38,297 nt of DNA from an uncultured Eubacteriales bacterium (GTDB lineage Bacteria; Bacillota; Clostridia; UBA1381). The stretch lies in NCBI GenBank assembly GCA_905199755.1, contig CAJKHT010000017.1:1-38297 (forward strand). The letters are read 5' to 3'. This document shows positions 29,768 through 38,297 of the stretch, one piece after another. The translations under genes were made by a program, and so were the position numbers. The notes under the pieces were generated by a model. It made no database searches, was not told the origin of the DNA, and saw only the letters and a list, made by a program, of their open reading frames with translations. The number at the start of each line of letters is the position of its first letter. Position 1 is the first letter of the stretch.

Positions 29768-31387
29768 ATGTCGACAAAATATATTTTCGTAACAGGCGGA
29801 GTTGTTTCGGGACTCGGAAAGGGTATTACGGCAGCATCACTGGGAAGACTTTTAAAGGCAAGAGGCTATAAGGTGACAATGCAGAAGTTCGATCCTTATA
29901 TAAATGTGGACCCGGGAACATTAAGCCCGTATCAGCACGGTGAGGTGTTTGTAACCGATGACGGCGCCGAAACAGACCTTGACCTCGGTCACTATGAAAG
30001 ATTTATAGACGAGAATTTAAGCATAAATTCAAACGTTACGACAGGTAAAATCTACTGGTCGGTTATCACAAAGGAGCGTCACGGCGACTATGACGGCAGA
30101 ACCGTTCAGGTTATTCCGCACATCACAAACGAAATCAAGGACAGAGTATACAGAGTGGCAAGAACTCAGGAAACCGATATTGTCATAACCGAAATCGGCG
30201 GTACGGTCGGCGATATTGAATCGACACCGTTTTTGGAGGCAATACGTCAGGTTGCGACAGAGGTGGGCAAGGAAAACTGCATATATATTCACCTTACGCT
30301 TGTGCCGTATATAAGCACCTCGGGTGAGCAGAAAACAAAGCCTACACAGCATTCCGTCAAAGAGCTTTTAAGTCTCGGTATTCAGCCGGACGTTATCGTC
30401 CTGAGAACGGAAAAGCCGCTTGAAGAGGGACTTGCCGATAAGATTGCGCTGTTCTGCAACGTTTCGGGTGACAGCGTTATTCAGAATCTTGACCTCAATA
30501 CGCTTTATGAGGTGCCTATAGCTCTCGAAAAAGAGGGACTTGCAAAGGTTGTATGCCGCAAGCTCGGTCTTGAGGACAGAACTCCAGATATGGAGGACTG
30601 GAATGCCATGGTTAAGGTGGCAAACGAGCTTCTTGACGATAAAGAGGACGTTGTAACAATCTCCCTTGTCGGAAAATACGTTTCGCTGCATGATGCATAT
30701 ATAAGTATTGTGGAATCGTTGAAGCACGGCGGTTTTGAAAACCATACAAACGTTAAAATCAACTGGGTTGACAGCGAGGAGGTAACTCCCGAAACCGCAG
30801 ATGAAATTCTTAAGGGCAGTGACGGTATTCTTGTGCCGGGCGGCTTCGGCGACAGAGGTATCGAGGGCAAAATTATTGCGGCGCAGTATGCGCGCGAGCA
30901 TGATATTCCGTATTTCGGAATATGTCTCGGTATGCAGATTGCCGTTATAGAATATGCAAGAAACGTTCTCGGCTACAGCGATGCAAATTCATCGGAAATA
31001 AATCCCGAAACAACGCATCCCGTTATCGACCTCATGCCCGAACAGAAGGACGTTGAGGACCTTGGCGGTACAATGCGTCTGGGACTTTATCCCTGCAAAA
31101 CCACGGAGGGCTCGCTCGCACGTGAAATTTACGGCAGTGATCTCATCTACGAAAGACACAGACACAGATATGAATTTAATAATTTTTACAGAACGGAAAT
31201 GGTTGAGCACGGTCTTATGATAGGCGGACAGTCTCCCGACGATAAGCTTGTGGAGATGGTGGAAATACCGACACATCCGTGGTATGTCGGAGTACAGTTC
31301 CACCCCGAATTCAAGTCAAGACCGAATCGTTCGCATCCTCTTTTCGCAGGCTTCATAAAGGCTGCGGTTGAGAAAAAGAACAAATAA
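29768..31387 (+). CDS. pyrG: CTP synthase
   Basis: A 539-residue enzyme that aminates UTP to CTP using glutamine. The synthetase domain opens KYIFVTGGVVSGLGKGITAASLGRLLK and has FDPYINVDPGTLSPYQHGEVFVTDDGAETDLDLGHYERF and GGTVGDIES. The glutaminase domain (from about residue 290) has the oxyanion GGFGDRG, the nucleophile Cys in FGICLGMQ and the closing GVQFHPEFKSRP His-Glu pair. Length and motifs are complete. It sits 11 bases after the aminotransferase gene, so it is probably read from the same promoter. Confidence 0.98.
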   Translation: MSTKYIFVTGGVVSGLGKGITAASLGRLLKARGYKVTMQKFDPYINVDPGTLSPYQHGEVFVTDDGAETDLDLGHYERFIDENLSINSNVTTGKIYWSVITKERHGDYDGRTVQVIPHITNEIKDRVYRVARTQETDIVITEIGGTVGDIESTPFLEAIRQVATEVGKENCIYIHLTLVPYISTSGEQKTKPTQHSVKELLSLGIQPDVIVLRTEKPLEEGLADKIALFCNVSGDSVIQNLDLNTLYEVPIALEKEGLAKVVCRKLGLEDRTPDMEDWNAMVKVANELLDDKEDVVTISLVGKYVSLHDAYISIVESLKHGGFENHTNVKINWVDSEEVTPETADEILKGSDGILVPGGFGDRGIEGKIIAAQYAREHDIPYFGICLGMQIAVIEYARNVLGYSDANSSEINPETTHPVIDLMPEQKDVEDLGGTMRLGLYPCKTTEGSLAREIYGSDLIYERHRHRYEFNNFYRTEMVEHGLMIGGQSPDDKLVEMVEIPTHPWYVGVQFHPEFKSRPNRSHPLFAGFIKAAVEKKNK

Positions 31388-31427
31388 GCTCGTCTGACCG
31401 TATTAAAAACAGGAGGGTGAAATCTTT

Positions 31428-33161
31428 TTGAAAAGGTATTGGAAATACATTCGTCCGTATCTGCCGTTTTTTATTCTCGGCCCGTTCCTTATGCTGAGCG
31501 AGGTCGCGGGGGAAATCGTACTCCCGAAAATTATGGCAACTATGATTGATAACGGCGTAATGCAGAATTACGGAACGTCCTATATAATAGGACAGGCATT
31601 AAAAATGGCAGGCTGCATACTCATTATGATATGCGGCGGCATTGGGGGACATTATTTTTCAATAAAGGCTTCGGTGCTTTTCAGCGCTGATTTGAGAAAG
31701 GATATTTTTAAAAAAGTACAGGGGTTCTCGTTCGGTGATGTGGATAAATTCTCCACGGGTTCTCTTGTCACAAGACTTACAAACGATATAACGCAGCTAC
31801 AGAATTTCGTGCGCATGGCGCTTATAATGGCAATGCGTTCACCGGGTATGCTTATCGGCGGAATTATTATGGCATGCACCATAAACGCACGTCTTGCGCT
31901 TATACTTGCGCTCGTTCTTCCGCTTTTGGCATTATCCATCGGACTGCTTATGAAAACCGCATTTCCGCGGTTCGGAATTATGCAGAAAAAGCTGGATTCC
32001 TTAAACTCGGGTATCCAGGAAAATATAACGAATGTGCGCGTTATAAAATCGTTTGTCCGCGAAAAGTTTGAAATAAAAAAATTCGGTGCCGCAAATGATG
32101 ATTTGACGGACTCCACGTTAAGAGCAATGAATATCGTCATTATGACAATGCCGCTCATGACGTTTGTCATGAATGCGACAACCCTTGCGGTTGTGTGGCT
32201 GGGCGGTCATTTTGTTATAGGCGGCAGCATGAAGGTAGGCGATTTGTCCGCATTTTCTACCTATATAGTTCAGATTCTGTCGTCGCTGATGATGGTTTCG
32301 ATGGTAATTCTTCAAAGCTCCAGAGCGGCAGCCTCGGCAAAGCGTATCACGGAGGTGCTTGACACCGAAAGCACATTGAATGATGACAATGCATCAATGA
32401 AAGATAAAAAGGTTACAAAGGGCAGCGTTGAATTTAAGAACGTCAGCTTTAAGTATTATTCAAGCCGTGAGGAAAATATCCTCAGCGATATATCCTTTAA
32501 GGCGGAGCCGGGACAGATAGTCGGAATAGTGGGTACTACAGGCTCGGGCAAAACCACCCTTGTACAGCTTATTCCGCGTCTTTACGATGTTACGTCGGGT
32601 GAGGTTCTGGTAGACGGTATAAACGTTAAGGAATACGGGCTTAAAAATCTTCGTGACGGTGTCGGAATGGTATTGCAGAAAAACGTTCTCTTTTCGGGAA
32701 CGATAGAGGAAAACCTTAAATGGGGTGATGAAAACGCAACCCATGACGAGGTGAGAAATGCAGCGAATGCCGCACAGGCGGACGGCTTTGTGTCCGAATT
32801 TACCGACGGCTACAATATGGAGCTGGGACAGGGCGGCGTTAATGTTTCGGGCGGTCAGAAGCAGAGACTTTGTATTGCAAGAGCGCTGCTTAAAAAACCC
32901 AAAATACTCATTCTTGACGATTCCACAAGTGCGGTCGATACCGCTACGGAAGCGAAAATAAGAAATTCCTTTAAAAACGAATTAAAGGACACAACAAAAA
33001 TAATCATAGCACAGCGTATTTCATCAGTTATGGATGCAGATAAAATAATAGTGCTTGAAAACGGCAGAATTGCCGGTGAGGGTACTCATGACGAGCTTTT
33101 GAAAACGAACAGGGAATATCAGGATATTTATTATTCCCAGGCAGATAAGGAGGTGTCGTGA
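31428..33161 (+). CDS. ABC exporter half-transporter, subunit A (degenerate Walker B Glu)
   Basis: A 577-residue type-IV ABC half-transporter with a six-helix membrane domain (residues 1 to about 310) and a nucleotide domain: Walker A GIVGTTGSGKTT (about 364-375), Q-loop MVLQKN, signature VSGGQKQR, Walker B ILILDDSTSAVD and the H-loop replaced by IIAQRIS. The usual catalytic Glu after Walker B is Asp, and Gln stands where the H-loop His normally is, so this subunit's own ATP site is non-canonical. TTG start at 31428, 10 bases after AGGAGGG. One base separates it from subunit B. Substrate is unknown; multidrug, lipid or peptide export are possible. Confidence 0.93.
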   Translation: MKRYWKYIRPYLPFFILGPFLMLSEVAGEIVLPKIMATMIDNGVMQNYGTSYIIGQALKMAGCILIMICGGIGGHYFSIKASVLFSADLRKDIFKKVQGFSFGDVDKFSTGSLVTRLTNDITQLQNFVRMALIMAMRSPGMLIGGIIMACTINARLALILALVLPLLALSIGLLMKTAFPRFGIMQKKLDSLNSGIQENITNVRVIKSFVREKFEIKKFGAANDDLTDSTLRAMNIVIMTMPLMTFVMNATTLAVVWLGGHFVIGGSMKVGDLSAFSTYIVQILSSLMMVSMVILQSSRAAASAKRITEVLDTESTLNDDNASMKDKKVTKGSVEFKNVSFKYYSSREENILSDISFKAEPGQIVGIVGTTGSGKTTLVQLIPRLYDVTSGEVLVDGINVKEYGLKNLRDGVGMVLQKNVLFSGTIEENLKWGDENATHDEVRNAANAAQADGFVSEFTDGYNMELGQGGVNVSGGQKQRLCIARALLKKPKILILDDSTSAVDTATEAKIRNSFKNELKDTTKIIIAQRISSVMDADKIIVLENGRIAGEGTHDELLKTNREYQDIYYSQADKEVS

Positions 33162-33162
33162 T

Positions 33163-34986
33163 ATGCCTCCTATGGGACCTCCGGGAAAAGGCGGACGTAT
33201 GCATAAGGGCAAGCCGAAGAACATGAAAGCGGCAATAAAACGTCTTTTCTCATATATTGAAGATGATAAGGCAAAGGTATTTACGGCATTTTTCTGTGTG
33301 CTGATAAGTGCTGCGGCAAACCTGCTCGGCTCTTATATGCTGAAGCCTATTATAAACAACCTTATAGCGGATACCTCTGCGGCTGAAAGAATATCAGGCC
33401 TTGCGCAGGGTATCGGCATTATGGCGGTCATATACGCATGCGGTGTTGCGGCAACGTATTTCCAGATGCACATTATGATAAGCGTATCGCAGAGAGCTTT
33501 GAATAAGCTCAGAAAAGACCTTTTCTGCAAGCTGCAAAAGCTGCCCGTACGGTATTTTGACACACATGCCACGGGCGATGTAATGAGCCGTTTCACAAAC
33601 GATGTCGATACAATCGGTGAAATGCTCAATTCAACGCTTATACAGATTTTTTCGGGTGTTGTGAGCCTTTTGGGAACGCTTGCGCTTATGCTTTACACAA
33701 ATATCATACTGACGGTTACAACACTTATTATTGCTCCCGTTATGGGACTTATAGGCGGAGCGATTGCGTCAAAATCAAGAAAATATTTCTCGCGTCAGCA
33801 GTCCGACCTCGGTGCGGTCAACGGATATATCGAGGAAACCGTAACGGGACAGAAGGTTGTAAAGGTATTTAACCATGAGGAAAAGGTTATCGGCGAATTC
33901 GGCAGACTTAATGATAATCTTAAAAAAACGCAGATAAAAGCGCAGTTTATGGGCGGAATTATGGGACCTTGCATGAATGCCATGAGCCAGGTAAACTATA
34001 CCGTTACGGCTTGCGTGGGTTCGATAATCGCATTTTTGAGCAGAGCTGGCAGAGCGCTGCCGTTTGCGGCTCTCGATGTGGGCGGACTTGCGGTGTTCGT
34101 AAACTTCTCGCGCCAGTTTTCGCGGCCTATAAACGAATTGTCAATGCAGCTTACCACCGTTATGTCGGCGCTTGCCGGCGCGGAGCGTGTGTTTGAGGTT
34201 ATGGACACCGAGCCGGAAAAGGAAACGGGTAAAAATCTTACAATAGAACATGTAAAGGGTGATGTTGTGGTCGATAATATTACATTCGGCTATAATCCCG
34301 ATAAAATCATTCTGAAAAATGTTTCTATTTATGCTCACCCCGGTCAGAAGATTGCGCTTGTCGGTTCGACGGGTGCCGGCAAAACAACGATAACAAACCT
34401 CATAACGAGATTTTATAAAGTCAATGAGGGTAAAATCACGATTGACGGAATTGATATAAACGATATAAATCTCGGCTGTTTAAGAGAAAATATCGCTATG
34501 GTTTTGCAGGACACTCATCTGTTCACGGGAACGGTTATGGAAAATATCCGTTACGGTCGTCTCGATGCTACCGATGAAGAGGTCATCAGTGCGGCAAAAA
34601 CGTCAAATGCGCATATGTTCATAAAAAATATGCCGGACGGCTATAATACCGTGCTTCAGGGTGACGGCGCAAACCTTTCACAGGGACAAAGACAGCTTAT
34701 AAATATAGCGCGTGCGGCGCTGTCAAAGGCTCCGATTCTTATTCTGGACGAGGCGACAAGCTCGGTCGATACAAGAACGGAAAAGCACATAAACGAGGGT
34801 ATGGACGCACTCATGCAGAACAGAACCACCTTTGTTATAGCGCACAGACTGTCTACAATAAGAAATGCAAATGCAATCATGGTGCTTGAAAACGGCGAGA
34901 TTATCGAGCGCGGCGACCATGACGAGCTGCTTAAACAAAAGGGAAGGTATTACGAGCTTTATACCGGTTTGAAGGAGCTTGATTAA
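33163..34986 (+). CDS. ABC exporter half-transporter, subunit B
   Basis: A 607-residue type-IV ABC half-transporter. A short basic, Gly/Pro-rich N-terminus (PPMGPPGKGGRMHKGK) precedes the six-helix membrane domain. The nucleotide domain has Walker A ALVGSTGAGKTT, Q-loop MVLQDT, signature LSQGQRQL, Walker B ILILDEATSSVD with the catalytic Glu, and VIAHRLS with the H-loop His. With subunit A it forms a heterodimer. The ribosome site AAGGAGG lies inside the end of subunit A, so their translation is coupled. Confidence 0.94.
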   Translation: MPPMGPPGKGGRMHKGKPKNMKAAIKRLFSYIEDDKAKVFTAFFCVLISAAANLLGSYMLKPIINNLIADTSAAERISGLAQGIGIMAVIYACGVAATYFQMHIMISVSQRALNKLRKDLFCKLQKLPVRYFDTHATGDVMSRFTNDVDTIGEMLNSTLIQIFSGVVSLLGTLALMLYTNIILTVTTLIIAPVMGLIGGAIASKSRKYFSRQQSDLGAVNGYIEETVTGQKVVKVFNHEEKVIGEFGRLNDNLKKTQIKAQFMGGIMGPCMNAMSQVNYTVTACVGSIIAFLSRAGRALPFAALDVGGLAVFVNFSRQFSRPINELSMQLTTVMSALAGAERVFEVMDTEPEKETGKNLTIEHVKGDVVVDNITFGYNPDKIILKNVSIYAHPGQKIALVGSTGAGKTTITNLITRFYKVNEGKITIDGIDINDINLGCLRENIAMVLQDTHLFTGTVMENIRYGRLDATDEEVISAAKTSNAHMFIKNMPDGYNTVLQGDGANLSQGQRQLINIARAALSKAPILILDEATSSVDTRTEKHINEGMDALMQNRTTFVIAHRLSTIRNANAIMVLENGEIIERGDHDELLKQKGRYYELYTGLKELD

Positions 34987-35012
34987 AAGTATATTACGAA
35001 AGGAGAATATGT

Positions 35013-37154
35013 ATGAGGGTATATCAGCTTATATATACCTCGGTACAGCACAGCTTGTCCGATAATTCGCTGGGACTGGCAAATCAGCCGGGACTGCGCG
35101 TTTATTCGTGTACACAGGGCATTACAAAGGAAAATATCGGTGAGATAATAAAATTCGCAAGCTACAGACTGCCAAAAAACGATAAAACGTCTTATTCGGA
35201 AGTAATCGGAGATCCGAAAATCCCCGAAATGTTCCCCAAAAGCTTCAGAACGCTGCACCTTTCCGACGGCAGATATGCCGCGGTGCAGTCTGTTTATTCG
35301 GGAGTTGATTTTCAGGGACAGCCGGGAAACTTCTTTGCACATGCACTTGTTTTTGAAGAGCCGGACGCGGATTTCTTCCCCGAGCAGTATTTTAAAAGCA
35401 GTGCTTTTAAAACATATCTGACCACAAAAGAGGCGGAAAGAGAGCTTGTTCATTATCTGCCTCCGCTTGACGGCTTAAAGCCGGAGGAGGGCGTAAAAAA
35501 CGAAATAGCTTCGTTTATCGGCGCACATAAAAAGGAGATGTCGTATCTTCTTGAAAAAGCGCTGGAGACGCTTGTTTCCGATACTGTTGTAAATATGTGT
35601 GTTTCCGCCGCAAGCGAGGAGCTTACGGCAGATTATCTCCTTTCGTTAAAGTGGCTTTTGCCGCGGGATATATCGCTTAATACGGGTATTTCTACTTATA
35701 ATATATATATTCCGTCGGACAGACAAAAGCAGATTGTGTTTAACGGCACAATAAAGGGCAAAAACAATATAACAAAGCAGGCGGTCGAAACACGTACCAC
35801 CTGTATATACATTGACATGGAGCAGACGGATTTTTCAAATACCGAAATAAATCCTTTGCTTGAAATGAATATTGACGATCTGCGCCGCGAGTACGGCAGA
35901 TATAATTTCAGCTCTGTCACACAGCTTAACGACTGGCTTGCATCACTGAAGAACGAAAATGCACCCGGAATAGGTGCAAAGCTGCTTAATCTGAAAGCAT
36001 CTGCGGGAAATAACGCGTTTGCTTTAAGGGTGGCGGAGCTGTACGAAAAGCTTGACGACGCATCAATGAGCGCCGTGCGGTTTGAGGTTCTGAAAGCTGC
36101 TTACGATAATCTTGAGCTTTTTGAGGATAAAAGCACCGAGATTACCGAAAAATATGTCGGAATGTGTGTGGATAAGCTGTGCCGCGGTGAAAATTACGAT
36201 ATTTACGATTTGTTCGCCGACGGTGCGAATAATCTTGCGAGAGCCGAGAAAATAAAGAAAAACATTCCGGAGTATATCGATAAAATAAAAGAAAATTACG
36301 ATAAAATCGGCGAAAAAAACAAATATATTTTCCTTATTCTGTTTGCGCGCATAAAGCAGGAATCGGGCGGCGGAACATGGAAAGAATTTTTCGGGGGAAA
36401 CAAGGAGCGTTTAAGCGTATTTGTCGAGATGTCCTCAATGATAATCACAGGCTCGGGACTTGCTGCGTTTTCGCCGCCGTCGGTCTGGACCCGTGACGAT
36501 CTGGACGAGACTGTCGCATATTTTGAAGCTTCAACACAGGACGATGCCATAAAGGCAAGCTGCGTCAAATATATATGCTCGCATGACGAGACAGACTGGG
36601 AAAAATACGGAATAATGCTCACAAAGCATAAGAAAACAACGGGCGAGGAAGAAAAGGATATGCGCAAAATAAAGCGTATGCTTTCCATGGTCGGCTACAT
36701 TCCGTATTACGGCAAACCGTATGACAGCCTGCGGCGCGAGGTCGCAGCGGATATGGAAAATGCATCATCGCCGCTGCTTTTGTCAAGACTGCTCACCGCA
36801 TATTATACCTGGCGCGACAGCTATGGTAATCAGGCGCAGTCCGAAAAGGCGGCTATGAAATTAAAAGGACTTATTCTTGAATTGCAGCGCACGGAAAAAA
36901 GCTGCTATGACTATGTATTCCCCAAGCTTGGCTTGGAAATAACCGAATCGCCGGGGCATTATCATGAACAGATAATCAATACCGAAACCGTAACTCCGGC
37001 ATTCTGGAACTGGTTTATAATCGGATTTGAAAACAGCCTTGGGGACGATGACAGAATTCTGAATTACACAAGGGTTTATGAGGCAAATAAAAGAAAGCTT
37101 ATGAGAATGCCTGTAATCAAAAGGCTCAGAGAAGTATTTTCGCATATGGAATAA
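35013..37154 (+). CDS. GAP1-N2-domain protein (GTPase-associated protein 1)
   Basis: A 713-residue cytoplasmic protein. Its first 130 residues match the pattern of the GAP1-N2 domain: VYQLIYTSVQ at the start, GLRVYSCTQGITKENI, SYRLPKND, FPKSFRTLHLSDGRYAAVQSVYSGVDF, then GQPGNFFAHALVFEE. The rest is largely helical with no catalytic motif I can see (no P-loop, no nuclease or protease triad). GAP1 proteins were predicted by comparative genomics to work beside GTPases in conflict- or signalling-type systems. No GTPase is in the window; it may follow downstream. AAAGGAGAA precedes the ATG. The next gene, 13 bases on, is a membrane protein. Confidence 0.75.
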   Translation: MRVYQLIYTSVQHSLSDNSLGLANQPGLRVYSCTQGITKENIGEIIKFASYRLPKNDKTSYSEVIGDPKIPEMFPKSFRTLHLSDGRYAAVQSVYSGVDFQGQPGNFFAHALVFEEPDADFFPEQYFKSSAFKTYLTTKEAERELVHYLPPLDGLKPEEGVKNEIASFIGAHKKEMSYLLEKALETLVSDTVVNMCVSAASEELTADYLLSLKWLLPRDISLNTGISTYNIYIPSDRQKQIVFNGTIKGKNNITKQAVETRTTCIYIDMEQTDFSNTEINPLLEMNIDDLRREYGRYNFSSVTQLNDWLASLKNENAPGIGAKLLNLKASAGNNAFALRVAELYEKLDDASMSAVRFEVLKAAYDNLELFEDKSTEITEKYVGMCVDKLCRGENYDIYDLFADGANNLARAEKIKKNIPEYIDKIKENYDKIGEKNKYIFLILFARIKQESGGGTWKEFFGGNKERLSVFVEMSSMIITGSGLAAFSPPSVWTRDDLDETVAYFEASTQDDAIKASCVKYICSHDETDWEKYGIMLTKHKKTTGEEEKDMRKIKRMLSMVGYIPYYGKPYDSLRREVAADMENASSPLLLSRLLTAYYTWRDSYGNQAQSEKAAMKLKGLILELQRTEKSCYDYVFPKLGLEITESPGHYHEQIINTETVTPAFWNWFIIGFENSLGDDDRILNYTRVYEANKRKLMRMPVIKRLREVFSHME

Positions 37155-37167
37155 GGAGTAAATGAAG

Positions 37168-38073
37168 ATGAAAGAATTAAAGAAAAAGATTTTTGCCGCC
37201 GCGGCAATGACTATAATGACAGTTTCGTGCGCACTGAGCGCATTTGCAGCATCACCGTCTCCGTCACCGGAGGCGACCGCAAGACCGCGTCCCGGTACGT
37301 CAACGTCGGCATCGTCATCATCGGATAACTCGTCAGAAAGCTCGTCCGAAAAAAGCACAACCGTTAAGCAGGAAAGCACCGCAGCGCCCGAAAGCACTGC
37401 CGATACAGCCGGTAAGTCAAATGACAGCAAAGCGATAAGCGTTACATCGGAAACCGCGGCATCACAGCAAGGCAGCGCTGTTTCAAACAAAAAGTATGTT
37501 TCGCGCGGCGGAGCATTTTTATGGTTTTTGCTGTCGGTAATTGTAAATGCGCTGATAAGCTTTGCAATCGCAAACAGATTTTATAAATTATCGAAAAAGG
37601 ACAATCACCTCGCGCTCGAAGTGCGTGCTTTAAGACGTGATGTTGAAGAAAAGTTTATATCAAATGTAGGAGGATTTGCCGAGCCGGAAACGGATATATC
37701 AAATTCAAACGATGATTATTCCATGAATACCGAGGGAATAAAGGGCGCAAATAAGCCGGACGAGGAATTTTCGGGCAGTGCCGAGGAAACCTTCAAGCGC
37801 TGGGAAAGCCAGCTTTCCTCACAGCGTGCTCAGAAGCGTGCGGCAATAAGAGCGTCGCTTGAAACGAAAGCCGAAAAGGAAGAGCGTGGTGAAGAACCGC
37901 ATCTTGTACGCAGCAACTCATATCAGCCGCGCCGTGAAATACCTCCGCGTGCCGAGGAACCGGAAACCGCGGACGACTCCTTAGATTTACCCGAGGAGGA
38001 AAGCAAAATCGACTCCATAAAAAGCAAGGCAAAGGAACTGATAACGGACATCTTCCCATTCCGCGAGGACTGA
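37168..38073 (+). CDS. Single-pass membrane protein with Ser-rich extracellular and charged cytoplasmic part
   Basis: A 301-residue protein of no family I know. The signal peptide is residues 1 to about 27 (KELKKKIFAAAAMTIM, ending AFA). A low-complexity outside segment follows, rich in Ser, Thr, Pro and Glu (about 28-110), then one membrane helix near 113-135 (GAFLWFLLSVIVNALISFAIA). Next comes a cytoplasmic part with a short coiled-coil-like stretch (LALEVRALRRDVEEKF), acidic and basic low-complexity regions and a closing amphipathic helix (SIDSIKSKAKELITDIF, approximately). I prefer the ATG at 37168 over 37162 because AAGGAG lies 9 bases from it but only 3 from the other. Translationally close to the GAP1-N2 gene, so probably its membrane partner. 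Confidence 0.8.
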   Translation: MKELKKKIFAAAAMTIMTVSCALSAFAASPSPSPEATARPRPGTSTSASSSSDNSSESSSEKSTTVKQESTAAPESTADTAGKSNDSKAISVTSETAASQQGSAVSNKKYVSRGGAFLWFLLSVIVNALISFAIANRFYKLSKKDNHLALEVRALRRDVEEKFISNVGGFAEPETDISNSNDDYSMNTEGIKGANKPDEEFSGSAEETFKRWESQLSSQRAQKRAAIRASLETKAEKEERGEEPHLVRSNSYQPRREIPPRAEEPETADDSLDLPEEESKIDSIKSKAKELITDIFPFRED

Positions 38074-38104
38074 TCTGAACGGTTAAAATTGCCCGTCTTA
38101 ACGG

Positions 38105-38147
38105 CTTGAGCAATGAGGCAGTACACAAGTACAGCTCTCATCGCTCA
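38105..38147. repeat. Imperfect long hairpin after the membrane-protein gene
   Basis: TTGAGC and ATGAG near 38105-38116 pair with CTCAT and GCTCAA near 38136-38147, apart from one mismatch, with inner GTAC/GTAC pairing. No U-run follows, so it is not a normal terminator. It partly overlaps the repeat that runs to the window edge. Confidence 0.55.
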
Positions 38148-38297
38148 AACCATCAACACGAACAATTTTTCCTCGTTCAGCTCGCTGGTCGGAGTAACGG
38201 TGAAAATATCAGTCACAAAGACTTTAGCGGTGGGGGTACGTGAGTACAGCTCTCATCGCTCAAACCATCAACACGAACAATTTTTCCTCGTTCAGCT
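38128..38297. repeat. Direct repeat with 115-bp period running off the window
   Basis: Bases 38128-38182 (55 bases, beginning AGTACAGCTCTCATCGCTCA) recur identically at 38243-38297. The period of 115 is not a multiple of 3, so it is unlikely to be coding. The second copy is cut by the window end, so the identity could be longer and the array could continue. Confidence 0.95.

Overview
The window looks like a piece of chromosome from an anaerobic, moderately low-GC Firmicute of class Clostridia, probably a gut lineage near Oscillospiraceae/Ruminococcaceae. I infer this from the gene content: Feo ferrous-iron uptake with a FeoB-associated Cys-rich peptide, an NADP-type glutamate dehydrogenase, a type I dockerin protein, a GH105-type pectin-fragment hydrolase, TTG/GTG starts with strong AGGAGG sites, and near-perfect sigma-A promoters with 17-bp spacers. 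No genus can be named from sequence alone.

Layout. (1) 1-7.6 kb is a metal-homeostasis island on the + strand: two feoA genes, feoB, a FeoB-associated Cys-rich peptide, a PacL-like small protein paired with a CtpC-like P1B ATPase, a DUF2325 protein and an MFS transporter. The MFS gene follows a structured leader of unknown class. Identical GGTTAG-N6-CTAACC dyads precede feoA and the MFS unit, which suggests one metal-responsive regulator for both ends. (2) 7.6-13.2 kb holds housekeeping genes: yihY (-), ppk1 (+), gdhA (-) and trmB (+). (3) 13.3-18.7 kb is the str operon: an L7Ae-family gene, rpsL, rpsG, fusA and tuf. A perfect 113-bp direct repeat and a roughly 44-bp tandem repeat sit between rpsG and fusA. 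(4) 18.9-22.2 kb is an accessory block: a GH105-type hydrolase, then an operon encoding a secreted dockerin protein, a secreted protein with a cohesin-like fold, and a 48-residue leader-like peptide. (5) 22.4-27.0 kb, on the - strand, is rpmG-secE-nusG-rplK-rplA, then a separately promoted rplJ-rplL unit with an L10-type leader, then yceD-rpmF. The usual rpoB-rpoC genes are absent between the L10/L12 and str blocks, and the two blocks converge, so this ribosomal super-cluster has been rearranged. (6) 27.1-31.4 kb: a secreted stalk-domain/CAP protein, an Lrp-type regulator overlapping an aminotransferase, and pyrG. (7) 31.4-35.0 kb: a heterodimeric ABC exporter with one degenerate ATP site. (8) 35.0-38.1 kb: a GAP1-N2-type protein and a single-pass membrane protein, probably the start of a GTPase-associated system that continues past the window. 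The window ends inside a 115-bp-period direct repeat.

The best candidates for something new are the dockerin / cohesin-like / small-peptide operon, the GAP1-N2 plus membrane-protein pair, the unidentified leader RNA with its paired operators, and the repeat between rpsG and fusA. All function calls come from reading the sequence; no database search was run.
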